A stretch of 64,000 nt of DNA from Thermoclostridium caenicola (lineage in GTDB: Bacteria; Bacillota; Clostridia; DSM-8532): assembly GCF_900142095.1 (NCBI RefSeq), contig NZ_FQZP01000009.1, forward strand, positions 1-64,000, given 5' to 3'. This document shows positions 49,828 to 58,837 of the stretch, one piece after another (the first letter of the stretch is position 1; the number at the start of each line of letters is the position of its first letter). The position numbers and the translations under genes were made by a program. The notes under the pieces are model-generated. The model saw only the letters and a list, made by a program, of their open reading frames with translations, had not been told where the DNA came from and did no database searches.

Positions 49828-52800
49828 TCAGTCTCCGAAGCTTTCCAGAGGTAAGGCCACAGGCCCCATCAGGTTAAAGCCTATTGCCAGATTTTTGAAT
49901 TCCTGTTCCTTTTCTATGGTGGCGATATCAAAGGAGCGAGCGGTGAAATGAGCCTTGATGGATCGGTGCAGCAGCTTGATCTTACCCTTTCCGTTATTGA
50001 AGGTGTCGAGCTTTCCTTTGTATTTTCTCGGTTTGCCCATCTCGTCGCAGTGGATGAGATAAATGGGCACACGGCTCGGACCGGGAGCCTTTTTGGCCTG
50101 CTCAAAGTATTCCATGGACTTGTAGTCATCCTCGTTGATGAACAGGCGGACGGCTTTCAGGAACAGGGGAAGGGCTACGGGTACGGCCGTTTCCATGCTG
50201 AGATATCGGGTGCAGAGGTTGTCGAGATAGTCCCACTGTGCCTTTCCCAGTGCCGGGCAGAGCCTTTCCACGGAGAAGATGGGAATTCCCGTGTATTTGA
50301 TCCAGTAAAGCTGGATCAGGAGAAGAAGGCTGCGCGCATCGCTGAAAACCACAGCCTGGTTTTCGGTGAGGAGATTGAGGGCTTGCTCGATCTTTTCATA
50401 CTGTTGCGCGTCGGGGGATGCGGTGATCACGTAGTCCCCCAGGATTTTCTTGGCCCGCAGGTATACGCCTGTGGCCGAGCCCTTTTTCAGGAGTTCCTGG
50501 TAATAGCTTTCCGCAATCTCGGTGTTTTTGAGATATTGGTTGATCCGGAACACACGGCTCTGGAACTCGGGCCGATCCTCAAACTCCGTGTTGGCATGCC
50601 TTGCGTCGTCTATGGTCTTGAGCATGTCAGTCAGAATGTTGTTTTTCTCATCAATATTCTCCGCGTTTTCGTATACCTGCATGGAGGATTTGAGGTACAC
50701 GTCCACAGGGTGGTAGTTTTGCGGACTGATGGAGCGCGCCTTATCCAGGTTGGTTTTAATCTCCCGGTAGGTTTCAAGGCTTTTCCTGTAATCCTGGCCG
50801 TCGGCGAATACGAACTCCGACAGGTTGGAAGCAAGTTCCACCAGCAGGGACGCATAGGACTGGAGGCGCGTTTCACCGTTCTGGCGCATCATGTCTATAG
50901 CTTCCCGCAGGATGTTCTGGGCCATTTCCAGGTACTTGCGCTTTTCTTCGCTGTTCTCGCTGCCCTTAAAACTTTCGCGGATGAAGTTGGCCTCCTGGAG
51001 GACGAGGGACGGAACGAAGAAGTTCTGTTTTTCCCTAAGGTCCTTAAGCGCATTGGCAAGAGTCAGATAGTAGGATTTATACTTGCTTTTCTGGGGACCA
51101 TTGGGACCATAGTTGAACAGGAGATTCAGAAGCTGTGTCAGCTCCACGTTGTCGTTCAGGTTTGAGTAAGTCTTGATGTTGGCGATGATTCGCCTGACAC
51201 AGTCTATCTCCTGCTCAATGCCTGCAAACCGGTCCTTGATATAGAGCTGGGCCTCAAGGGTGCTGCGGAAACGGACCAGGTAATTGTAATCACCGTCCTG
51301 GATGACCGCGATCATGCTGTTTTGGGAAAGGTCTTTCACAAATTCATACTTGTCGCTGATATCCGTTACCCTGAGCAGAAGATCCAGGGTCAGATCCACA
51401 CCGTACTGGCTGGCCACGCAGACCAGATCGCTCACTTCCTGTATGGCGCGTTCGATTTCGTAGCTCATCTCGGTGTAATAGCATATCTCCTCAAGGCCGA
51501 AGGCCGTTCTCAGCTTGGCAAAGGGGCTGTCGCTAACCACGCGGCGCTTCCTGTTAACCTGCCGGCTCAGCGCCTTTTCAGCCTTATCCACCTCCTTGGC
51601 CACACCCTGGGCCAGGTTGGTGTGCAGATCATGGAACAGCTCATACATGGCTGCAAGGAACAGGTTCCCGTGCCCGCCGATTTGGGGAAGCGCGCTGTCA
51701 AGCCGGTGAACATAGGCCGAGTTAATCCTTTGCAGAACTTCACGGAGAGCGGGTATCTCCCGTTCCGGATCGATCTCCGGGGCAATGTCGATAAATACGG
51801 CGTTCTTGGGTTCCTCGCCATTGGCGTAGCTGCTGCCCACCACAAGGACCTTCCTGCCTCCGTGGTTCAGTGTCCTCTGGAGGGTAACCATTTCGTAGAT
51901 TTCGCTCCTGTAGGCACCCATATCCCAGATGATGACGGTTCTTTCAGCACCAAGCCGGTTTTCGAGCCAGGAGATGAACCGATCCAGGACTGCGGCATCC
52001 GGCGTGGTTTCCCGGGGAATGAAAATGACCGGGTATTTCAGGCCGCGCTTGATTTCCATGGCCAGATGACAGAGGGATACGGTTTTTCCCGTGCCGTTCT
52101 GTCCGCGGAGGATCACGGTCCGGCTGTCAAGTACCTCGCTGTCCAGCTCGGTCTCCACCGCTTGCTTCAGGGCATCATCAAAGACCCGCCTGAAATAGAA
52201 CCCTTGGAGAAAGGCGCTCCAGATGGGGCGTACTGAAGCTTCCCTCAAAAACTTGAGGAAAGCTTCCTCCAAATTGTTGACGGGCGCTTTTTTGAGGACC
52301 CGGTCATCCAGAAGGATGTACTTCTGGGATATATCATTGTATATGTCAAAAGGCAGATATTTCAGTTCCCTGTTGACGGTAAGGGGGACGTCCTCATCCT
52401 CAATGGGTTCAAAAGGTTCCTCGTCGTCGACAAAGGCCCCTGCTTCCAGCAGGCATTCATAAAGGCTCCTGTTTTCTGCGGTGATTCGGCCGCTTTTGAT
52501 AAACCGTGCCAGCCTCGGGTTGGCCATAAAGGCTTCATTGGCGCTGAACACAAAGACATTGCCGGGAGAGAAATGGGACAGCACGCTTGCCAGCGTTACC
52601 GGATCCAGCCAGTCGTTGTCGGGATCATAGCCGTCGATCACCAAAAGCCCATAGTTTCCGATCAGCTCCGCTATGCGTCCGAACAGGATGGAGGCATCCC
52701 CAAGCTTGTCGTCCAGGTCTTCTTCGGAGAACGGGGGCATGTACCTGTCTTCGCCGCAAACATTCCCGAAAAGATAGGTCCCATGGAGAATGGACTTGCT

Positions 52801-53190
52801 CATATAGTTGCGGGGGTTGTCATTCTTGCTGAAAATGCTTTTATATTGCCTTCCGTAGGAGAAAAAAGCCTTCTGGGTGATCGAATCGATGGCCGAAGTA
52901 AACACCGAACTCCATCTGAGCTTGGAAACATGAAGAAGCCATTCGGGAACGGGAATGGCTTCCGACACTTCCAGGAGTTTTTTGATGGTCTGGTTCTTTC
53001 GCGAAGGTTCAAGGTGGTCCAGTAAGGCGTTGTAGGTCAGCGCATTTTCTTCGATGGCATTGTCCAGAACAAACTCGTTAACATACCGGAGGAACAGATC
53101 GCTCTTTTCCTGTATGCCCAGGTAGGCTTGTCCCAGAAAGAGAATGGACGGTTCGTTGTTGATGCGCTCCAGGAGTTGTTTGATATCCAT
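49828..53190 (-). CDS. SIR2-like/P-loop NTPase/helical-repeat protein, candidate defence NTPase
   Basis: 1120 residues from the ATG at 53190 (GGAGG five bases upstream). Residues 1-230 resemble a SIR2_2-type domain: SILFLGQAYL (15-24), LRWSSVFTSAIDSITQKAF (91-109, compare 'W..V.TTN.D..E'), LHGTYLFG (135-142) and LLVIDGYDPDNDWLDP (182-197, compare 'L..IGYS..D'). The TTN Asn is replaced by Ala, so NAD hydrolysis is uncertain, while the LHG His remains. A P-loop NTPase follows: Walker A GQNGTGKT (363-370), Walker B-like TVIIWDMG (418-425). Residues from about 650 on are helical, TPR-like repeats. This order matches STAND-type immune ATPases such as SIR2-containing Avs proteins. First gene of a two-gene operon beside a tRNA. 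Not a member I can name. Confidence 0.75.
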   Translation of the reverse strand: MDIKQLLERINNEPSILFLGQAYLGIQEKSDLFLRYVNEFVLDNAIEENALTYNALLDHLEPSRKNQTIKKLLEVSEAIPVPEWLLHVSKLRWSSVFTSAIDSITQKAFFSYGRQYKSIFSKNDNPRNYMSKSILHGTYLFGNVCGEDRYMPPFSEEDLDDKLGDASILFGRIAELIGNYGLLVIDGYDPDNDWLDPVTLASVLSHFSPGNVFVFSANEAFMANPRLARFIKSGRITAENRSLYECLLEAGAFVDDEEPFEPIEDEDVPLTVNRELKYLPFDIYNDISQKYILLDDRVLKKAPVNNLEEAFLKFLREASVRPIWSAFLQGFYFRRVFDDALKQAVETELDSEVLDSRTVILRGQNGTGKTVSLCHLAMEIKRGLKYPVIFIPRETTPDAAVLDRFISWLENRLGAERTVIIWDMGAYRSEIYEMVTLQRTLNHGGRKVLVVGSSYANGEEPKNAVFIDIAPEIDPEREIPALREVLQRINSAYVHRLDSALPQIGGHGNLFLAAMYELFHDLHTNLAQGVAKEVDKAEKALSRQVNRKRRVVSDSPFAKLRTAFGLEEICYYTEMSYEIERAIQEVSDLVCVASQYGVDLTLDLLLRVTDISDKYEFVKDLSQNSMIAVIQDGDYNYLVRFRSTLEAQLYIKDRFAGIEQEIDCVRRIIANIKTYSNLNDNVELTQLLNLLFNYGPNGPQKSKYKSYYLTLANALKDLREKQNFFVPSLVLQEANFIRESFKGSENSEEKRKYLEMAQNILREAIDMMRQNGETRLQSYASLLVELASNLSEFVFADGQDYRKSLETYREIKTNLDKARSISPQNYHPVDVYLKSSMQVYENAENIDEKNNILTDMLKTIDDARHANTEFEDRPEFQSRVFRINQYLKNTEIAESYYQELLKKGSATGVYLRAKKILGDYVITASPDAQQYEKIEQALNLLTENQAVVFSDARSLLLLIQLYWIKYTGIPIFSVERLCPALGKAQWDYLDNLCTRYLSMETAVPVALPLFLKAVRLFINEDDYKSMEYFEQAKKAPGPSRVPIYLIHCDEMGKPRKYKGKLDTFNNGKGKIKLLHRSIKAHFTARSFDIATIEKEQEFKNLAIGFNLMGPVALPLESFGD

Positions 53191-53281
53191 GTTGTCCTCC
53201 GTCGCAGTACAAGAAATATAAAAACATTGTAACACAGTTGTGGAGCGTGTAAAAGGAAAAATGCCTCGTGGTAGAAACAGC

Positions 53282-53317
53282 AAAACCGCCTGTCATTTCT
53301 GACAGGCGGTTTTTTTC
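53282..53317 (-). terminator. Terminator behind the initiator tRNA gene
   Basis: Perfect stem AAAACCGCCTGTCA (53282-53295) / TGACAGGCGGTTTT (53300-53313) with a 4-nt loop. T runs on both sides make it active in either direction. It separates tRNA-fMet from the SIR2-like operon on the same strand. Confidence 0.88.
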
Positions 53318-53395
<78 letters not shown>

Positions 53396-53429
53396 TCGTT
53401 ATCTTGTCGGTACCCAACCGACGCATTAA

Positions 53430-53458
53430 AGTATAGCACGATCCATTTTCAAATTCAA
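53430..53458 (-). promoter_or_regulatory. Promoter of tRNA-fMet
   Basis: On the minus strand TTGAAT (53458-53453), 17-bp spacer, TATACT (53435-53430), 35 bp before the mature tRNA 5' end. Confidence 0.7.
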
Positions 53459-53460
53459 GA

Positions 53461-53873
53461 CCTTTTAGTTCATCACCTGAAATTGGCAAACCCCTCTGTT
53501 TGTCAGAAAGCGCTCATATACGCATCCGACAGTTTTTAACGCATGGGATGAAAGGGAAGAATCAAATTTTCCCCGGCAATCGGCATGGCAATAGCCCGGG
53601 AAATAGAAAGGAAACAAACCGCGCCCTGAGCATATACTGGTAATGCAGCAAGATCGGGAATAGGTTTTCTTCATCGCATCCAGGCAGGAATCAGAAAGCG
53701 TATCGCTTCAGATCGCTCATCTGCGGCAGAAGAAAAGCCGCAATGGCCGGAAGGGCTGAGTGGCCCCGGCTAAGCCGCATGGCAAAAAACGGCTTTCTTC
53801 GCTTCAGCTCAGACTTTCCTCTGCAGGCAACCCTTGCACGAGACCCCTCAGGCTTGGTAATTGTTACCTTGTA
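53461..53873. other. Gene-free stretch between tRNA-fMet and the ydaO promoter
   Basis: About 410 bp. Short frames on the minus strand have no ribosome binding site or recognisable product. Some local dyads near 53740-53790 (ATGGCCGG...CCCCGGCTAAGCC) but no clear element. Nothing else seen. Confidence 0.4.
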
Positions 53874-53902
53874 TTGCTTATGAAACGCGTTATTGATATA
53901 AT
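53874..53902 (+). promoter_or_regulatory. Promoter of the ydaO-riboswitch transcript
   Basis: TTGCTT (53874-53879), 17-bp spacer, perfect TATAAT (53897-53902), about 60 bp upstream of the riboswitch core. Confidence 0.7.
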
Positions 53903-53969
53903 TATAACCAATAAATAGAAGCGTTGTGCCGCAAGAAATATATATACCCGCAACGCGGGCATGATTAAC

Positions 53970-54078
53970 AGGCTGAATCTCTTGAAAAGAGTACGGAGGA
54001 ACCAAGTTTTCTGGGGCTAATCCCTCAAGGTAGGGTTCCCTATTTCCCGAGCCCGTCAGCTAACTCCGGAAGCCTAAA
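53970..54078 (+). promoter_or_regulatory. ydaO/yuaA-type cyclic di-AMP riboswitch
   Basis: Core blocks in order: GGCTGAATCTC, GAGTACGGAGGAACC, TGGGGCTAATCC, GTAGGGTTCCCTATTTCCC, GCCCGTCAGCTAACTCCGG and AAGCC, the same order and wording as the well-studied Thermoanaerobacter ydaO RNA. It controls the SH3-NlpC/P60 gene that starts 16 bp downstream. c-di-AMP normally turns such genes off. No separate terminator is evident, so control may be at the AGGAGG site (54081-54086). Confidence 0.95.
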
Positions 54079-54093
54079 ATAGGAGGACTAACG

Positions 54094-55338
54094 ATGCATT
54101 TATCCAAAAAATCCGATAAATACACCTTAGAGACCATATGCTTTCTTTTTGCCCTGACTATCAGCGTATTTATCCTTGCCGGTTTGAAGAATCCAACCCC
54201 GGCAGCGATGACCGATATATCCTACCAAGCTTCTGACGCAACGCTTTCCAATACCTCATTCGATTATTCCCTGCCTTATAAGAACCTTTCAGCGATCACC
54301 CGGGAACTGGAATTCCAGGCCAAGTCCCAGGAAATCATAGCCCTCTATTCCACCCAATCCGCGGAACAACCTGATCAAACGCTTGCAGCCAGCACAGCAG
54401 AAAGCGATGCAGGCGAAGAACCCATGCTGACGGCTTCGGTAGCCAGGGGTATCGCAGGCGATTCCCGCGATGCCAGCAAAACCATGGCAGCGACGGAGCA
54501 GGTCACGGCCTACAAGTATGTCAACGCCAACCAGCTCAATGTCAGAAGCGGTGTGGGTACCGACTACGACAAACTGGCCACCCTCAAGAGAGGGGACAAG
54601 GTAGGCCTGATACGGATGGAGGGGGAATGGGCAAAAATCCGGACCCAGTCCGGCCTCACCGGTTATACGGTGGCACGGTATCTGGTTAACAGCGAAGCGG
54701 AGGTAGAGCCTGAAAAGCCCGTAGCCTACTGGTATATCAATGCGAACACGCTCAACGTGCGCAGTGGTCCGGGCACCCAATATGAAAAGATTGAAACGCT
54801 CTCCCGCGGCGCAAAGATAGGCTATTTCGCCACCGAAGGCGAATGGGCCAGGATCCAGACACCATCCGGGAAAACAGGTTACATGCTGCTGAAGTACCTG
54901 GTGGAGAGCGAAAGTGAAGTGGAAAGAGCCTCATCCATCCCGACAGCGGGTTCGAGCGCAGTAACCCCGCTGGCACAGCAGATTGTGGAATACAGCCAGA
55001 GCCTGCTGGGTGTGAAATACGTATACGGCGGATACAGCACCAAGGGATTTGACTGTTCCGGTTTTGTCAAGTATGTTTATGCGCATTTCGGCATCAAAGT
55101 TCCAAGAAGCTCGGCGGATTATGCCGGGTTCGGCAAGAAGGTTTCAAGGGAAAACCTGAGGCCATCGGATATCCTGCTCTTTGATACCGACGGAGGCAAC
55201 TGGGATGTGAGCCATGTGGGAATATATATTGGCAACGGAAAATTCATTCATGCCTCCACGACCAAGGGTAAAGTCGTTATCGCATCCTTGTCCGAATACC
55301 CTGCCCCATACTACGGCGCCAGGCGGGTTATCGACTGA
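54094..55338 (+). CDS. SH3b-SH3b-NlpC/P60 cell-wall endopeptidase
   Basis: 414 residues. N-terminal membrane anchor or uncleaved signal (about 14-32), low-complexity Ser/Thr/Ala linker, two bacterial SH3 domains (about 140-205 with NQLNVRSGVGTDYDK, about 215-275 with NTLNVRSGPGTQYEK), then an NlpC/P60 papain-like domain with Cys321 (FDCSGFVKY), His374 (VSHVGIYI) and His386 (FIHAS). It cuts peptide stems in peptidoglycan. AGGAGG precedes the ATG. Control by a c-di-AMP riboswitch links wall turnover to osmotic and wall stress, a known theme for this RNA class. Single gene. Confidence 0.95.
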   Translation: MHLSKKSDKYTLETICFLFALTISVFILAGLKNPTPAAMTDISYQASDATLSNTSFDYSLPYKNLSAITRELEFQAKSQEIIALYSTQSAEQPDQTLAASTAESDAGEEPMLTASVARGIAGDSRDASKTMAATEQVTAYKYVNANQLNVRSGVGTDYDKLATLKRGDKVGLIRMEGEWAKIRTQSGLTGYTVARYLVNSEAEVEPEKPVAYWYINANTLNVRSGPGTQYEKIETLSRGAKIGYFATEGEWARIQTPSGKTGYMLLKYLVESESEVERASSIPTAGSSAVTPLAQQIVEYSQSLLGVKYVYGGYSTKGFDCSGFVKYVYAHFGIKVPRSSADYAGFGKKVSRENLRPSDILLFDTDGGNWDVSHVGIYIGNGKFIHASTTKGKVVIASLSEYPAPYYGARRVID

Positions 55339-55356
55339 CAAAAGGATATAGCGATG

Positions 55357-55394
55357 AAAAAAGGATGATCGACCCAAGAGATCGTCCTTTTTTT
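55357..55394 (+). terminator. Terminator of the NlpC/P60 gene
   Basis: AAAGGATGATC (55360-55370) / GATCGTCCTTT (55380-55390), one T-G wobble, 9-nt loop, followed by a T run. Confidence 0.85.
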
Positions 55395-55686
55395 ATACCA
55401 TTCCGCTGTCAAGCGTTTATTATCAACGGCCTGCATTGTGCCTTCCCGCATTTTTCAGGCGAGCGTGTGCAAAAAAAGTTTAAAAAAGTTTTAAAATCTT
55501 CGAACCTTTTTCATTACCGTACGTCATATATATAGAGCTGGAAAATTATATCCAATTATTTGGCAAAATCTGAGACTGCCCTGTGTTATTTTCAAAGATT
55601 TGTTATATAATTAACTGGGACAAACCGGAAGCCCGATTATGAGCGCGGGATGATAAAAGAACTAACCATACCAAGGAGATACATAA

Positions 55687-56403
55687 ATGTCTGCAATCAT
55701 TACACTGGATAATGTTTACCGTATCTTTCGCATGGGCCAGGAACGCATCTATGCCGTCAATGGTATCAGCCTGACCATTGAGGAAGGTGAGATCTGCTGT
55801 TTGCAGGGGCCCTCCGGCTCGGGCAAATCGACGCTGCTCCACATAATGGCCGGACTGGACAGGCCGACGAAGGGTTCCATCACCATCGGGAATACGCGTA
55901 TCGACAAGCTCAGCGAAAACCAGCTGGCCCTGTTCAGGCAGAAGCATATCGGCTTCATCTTCCAGAGCTACTACCTGATTCCCACCCTCACCGCGCTGGA
56001 AAACGTGGCCCTGCCCCTTACCTTCTGCGGCGTGCCACGGTCCAAGCGGATCAAAATGGCAAAGGAGCTTTTGGAGGCTGTTGGCCTGAAGGACCGGATG
56101 AAGCACAAGCCTTCCGAGATGAGCGGCGGCCAGCAGCAGCGGGTCTCCATCGCCCGGGCCTTTGTGAACAATCCCAAGGTGGTCTTCGCAGATGAGCCCA
56201 CGGGCAACCTGGATACGGTAACCACCCATGAAATGATGCAGCTCATGACCTCCCTGGCCTACGAGAGGAAACAGACCCTGGTGATGGTTACCCACAACCC
56301 GGAATTGTCGGATTACTGCACACGCATTGTCAGGGTGCGTGACGGCAAGATAGAAAAGATTGAGAATGGAAGGGATAATGGTTATGAAACGGAGAATGCT
56401 TAA
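55687..56403 (+). CDS. MacB-like ABC transporter ATP-binding protein
   Basis: 238 residues. Walker A GPSGSGKSTLLHIMAG, Q-loop FIFQSYYLIPTLTALENV, signature MSGGQQQRVSIARAFV, Walker B VVFADEPTGNLDT, H-loop MVTHNPE: a complete LolD/MacB-type ATPase. AAGGAGAT precedes the ATG. The following gene, a surface protein, starts 20 bp inside this one, and the FtsX-type permease follows it, so the three form one complex or pathway. MacB-type systems act as mechanotransmitters that drive extracytoplasmic steps rather than classical transport. The 290 bp upstream (55395-55686) is AT-rich and holds no gene. Confidence 0.93.
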   Translation: MSAIITLDNVYRIFRMGQERIYAVNGISLTIEEGEICCLQGPSGSGKSTLLHIMAGLDRPTKGSITIGNTRIDKLSENQLALFRQKHIGFIFQSYYLIPTLTALENVALPLTFCGVPRSKRIKMAKELLEAVGLKDRMKHKPSEMSGGQQQRVSIARAFVNNPKVVFADEPTGNLDTVTTHEMMQLMTSLAYERKQTLVMVTHNPELSDYCTRIVRVRDGKIEKIENGRDNGYETENA

Positions 56404-58837
56404 GAGGACCTTGCACTTCACACTCGCACTGATCTTTGTGATGACGGCCATGCTTTCGCTGCTGCCGGCCGATGTGGCCATGGCGACAACGGTGCATGAC
56501 CGTAGCAACTTTAAGTTTGAAGCGGACTATTATAACTACTTGTCACCTGGCGAAAACTTTAATTTCACGTTAACTGTTACTAATAAATATGATCAAAAAA
56601 TAACTATTACTTCGATTTTTTTAAACAAAGGAGCCGCCATCTCAGTAAAAGAGGAAAATGGTGATCCGTATACTGTTTTTATTGGAGAAATTGGAATAGA
56701 GCCGGACGGCCATAAAACAGTGCTCAGTGACCACATCATGCAATTTGTGGGTAATAAGTACAACAATACTTTCTCGTTAACCATCAATTACATGTTTGAA
56801 AATGGAGAAATAGGAAACACCTCTGTTGAATACAGAATTGATGTAAAAGAGGACGAGAACTTTGAGACCGATCCCTATACGCCCATTCTGCAGGCATCGG
56901 TGGCTGAGAATGCCTCGGTGACAGCCGGTCAGTTCTCCGCGCTGAACATCACCCTCAAAAACATCAGCGGCGCGGCCACCGCCAGGAACATCACCTTCAC
57001 GCCCGTGTATGAGACCGGATCCCCGTTCATCCATGTGACGGTGAACGGCACGTCCATCAAGGAGATCAGGCCCAGGGCGGTGGATGTGATTAAACTGTCC
57101 GTCAACACCGACAAGTTCGTAAAACCCGGCTATTATCCCTTCAAATTCAAGCTGACCTTCACCAATGCCTGGGGTGAAGATTTCACCACCGAGCATATCG
57201 TCTACATCAATGTTGTAAACAACAAGCAGGATGCGAAGCTCATCGTGCGCACCTCCTCGGCTGACAATGTGAGCGCCGAGGCCGGCAAGAGCTTCTCCGT
57301 ACCGGTATATGTGGTGAACTCAGGCAATTATTTCGCCAAGGACATCACAATAACTGTTAAAGGGCTGTCCCAGGACACCTTTATGCTCAGCTCCGGTTCA
57401 AGCCGCATCACCTTTGATCGGATCAACGGAGGAAGCAATCAGAAATTCACCCTTAACCTGTTGGCGGCCAAGGGCCTGAAAACCGCAAGCTATCCTTTGT
57501 CTTTCAAGGTGGAATACACCACCGAATCCGGGGAAAAGGTCAGCGAGGAACAGGAGATCTGGATCCCTGTAACCGGTAGTGGGGATGCGGTGAATGCCCT
57601 GGAGATCCTTAATGTGGGGACTTCCATGAGCACTGTGACCCCTTCCGATATCTTTGATGTTTCTGTTACCATCAAGAACAACGGGAACACCCAGACTGAG
57701 CAGATCAAGGTTTCTGCTGACGGGACCGATGCTCTCCTGCCGGTGACCCAGAACCTTTTCATCGTCTCCAAACTGGGGCCCAATGAGAGCAGGACCCTGA
57801 ACTTCAGGTTCCAGCCCTCTCCCGATGCGAAACGCGGGAGCGTGCCCATCGTCATCAAGGTGGGATCTGTGGATGGTTCGGGAAATAACGCGATGATTTC
57901 CCAGGCTGTTTCGGTCTTCGTGGACGCAGAAGGCGGTGAATCGGATCCGAACAAGAACGTTCCCAAGATCATCGTGGAGAGCTACGCCTACGAACCCAGG
58001 CAGGTGAAGGCCGGTGAGCAGTTCACCCTGCATATGTCCTTCCAAAATACCCATTCCTCCAAAACCATCCGGAACATCAAGGGCAGCTTCAATGTGGAGG
58101 AGAAGTCCAATGAGACAGGGAATGTCTTTACCCCTGTGGACAGCAGCAATACCTTCTTCATTGACGAGATCCGGCCGAAGGGTACATACGACTGGACTCT
58201 GAACCTGTACACCATACCGGATGCCCAGTCCAAGACCTATACCGTCATCCTTTCCTTTGCGTACGAGGATGAGCAGGGCAACCCCTATACCGAGCAGGAG
58301 ATCATCGGCATTCCCGTTTACCAGCCCTCCCGGTTTGAAATGTCGGAGTTCATGCTTCCCAGCGAGGCGTACATGGGAGACCCCATCTATCTCAACTTCA
58401 GCATTTACAATATGGGCAAGACGGACCTGTACAATGTGAAGATGTACGTCGAGGGCGATTTCGCCGCCGATCCCATGAGCTCCTATTTCGGCAACTTCAC
58501 GCCCGGTTATATGGAGTGGTGCGAGATCAACCTCATACCCATGCAAATTGGAGTGAACAAAGGCAAGATTGTGGTGGAATACGAAACCACCAGCGGCGAA
58601 CTCATGACCTATGAGAAGGAGTTTGCCATCAATGTCCTTGAAATGCCCAGCTTTGATCCCGGATTCCCCGTTGACGGCGGCTTCCCGATGGATCCTGGCA
58701 TGGAGGACGGAGGAAACGGCGGCTTCATCGGCAGCGTATGGTTCTATGTCATCATCGGTGTTGTTGTGGTTGGCGTGGTCGTAACCATTATCCTGGTCGT
58801 CCGGAAGCGCAGGAAGAACAAGGAGTTTGAATTCTGA
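56384..58837 (+). CDS. Large surface protein with repeated CARDB-like beta domains and C-terminal membrane anchor
   Basis: 817 residues from the ATG at 56384 (GGAAGGG nine bases upstream), overlapping the ATPase gene by 20 bp. Signal peptide (LALIFVMTAMLSLLPADVAMA), then about six beta-sandwich repeats of CARDB/NEW3 type, each with a pattern like V-x-N-x-G-x-x-x-A-K-x-I-x-I and G-E-S/x-R-x-L (e.g. VVNSGNYFAKDITITVKG, IKNNGNTQTEQIKVSADG, LGPNESRTLNFRFQP). A Gly/Pro-rich linker, one membrane helix (FYVIIGVVVVGVVVTIILVV) and a basic tail RKRRKNK follow. The topology puts the repeats outside. The first 120 residues are encoded in AT-rich DNA unlike the rest. It may be the extracytoplasmic arm of the MacB-like complex. 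Confidence 0.85.
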   Translation: MKRRMLKRTLHFTLALIFVMTAMLSLLPADVAMATTVHDRSNFKFEADYYNYLSPGENFNFTLTVTNKYDQKITITSIFLNKGAAISVKEENGDPYTVFIGEIGIEPDGHKTVLSDHIMQFVGNKYNNTFSLTINYMFENGEIGNTSVEYRIDVKEDENFETDPYTPILQASVAENASVTAGQFSALNITLKNISGAATARNITFTPVYETGSPFIHVTVNGTSIKEIRPRAVDVIKLSVNTDKFVKPGYYPFKFKLTFTNAWGEDFTTEHIVYINVVNNKQDAKLIVRTSSADNVSAEAGKSFSVPVYVVNSGNYFAKDITITVKGLSQDTFMLSSGSSRITFDRINGGSNQKFTLNLLAAKGLKTASYPLSFKVEYTTESGEKVSEEQEIWIPVTGSGDAVNALEILNVGTSMSTVTPSDIFDVSVTIKNNGNTQTEQIKVSADGTDALLPVTQNLFIVSKLGPNESRTLNFRFQPSPDAKRGSVPIVIKVGSVDGSGNNAMISQAVSVFVDAEGGESDPNKNVPKIIVESYAYEPRQVKAGEQFTLHMSFQNTHSSKTIRNIKGSFNVEEKSNETGNVFTPVDSSNTFFIDEIRPKGTYDWTLNLYTIPDAQSKTYTVILSFAYEDEQGNPYTEQEIIGIPVYQPSRFEMSEFMLPSEAYMGDPIYLNFSIYNMGKTDLYNVKMYVEGDFAADPMSSYFGNFTPGYMEWCEINLIPMQIGVNKGKIVVEYETTSGELMTYEKEFAINVLEMPSFDPGFPVDGGFPMDPGMEDGGNGGFIGSVWFYVIIGVVVVGVVVTIILVVRKRRKNKEFEF

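Noticed and set aside
49948-51165. 405-residue plus-strand open frame
   Set aside because: Antisense to the SIR2-like gene, with no recognisable domain or ribosome binding site.
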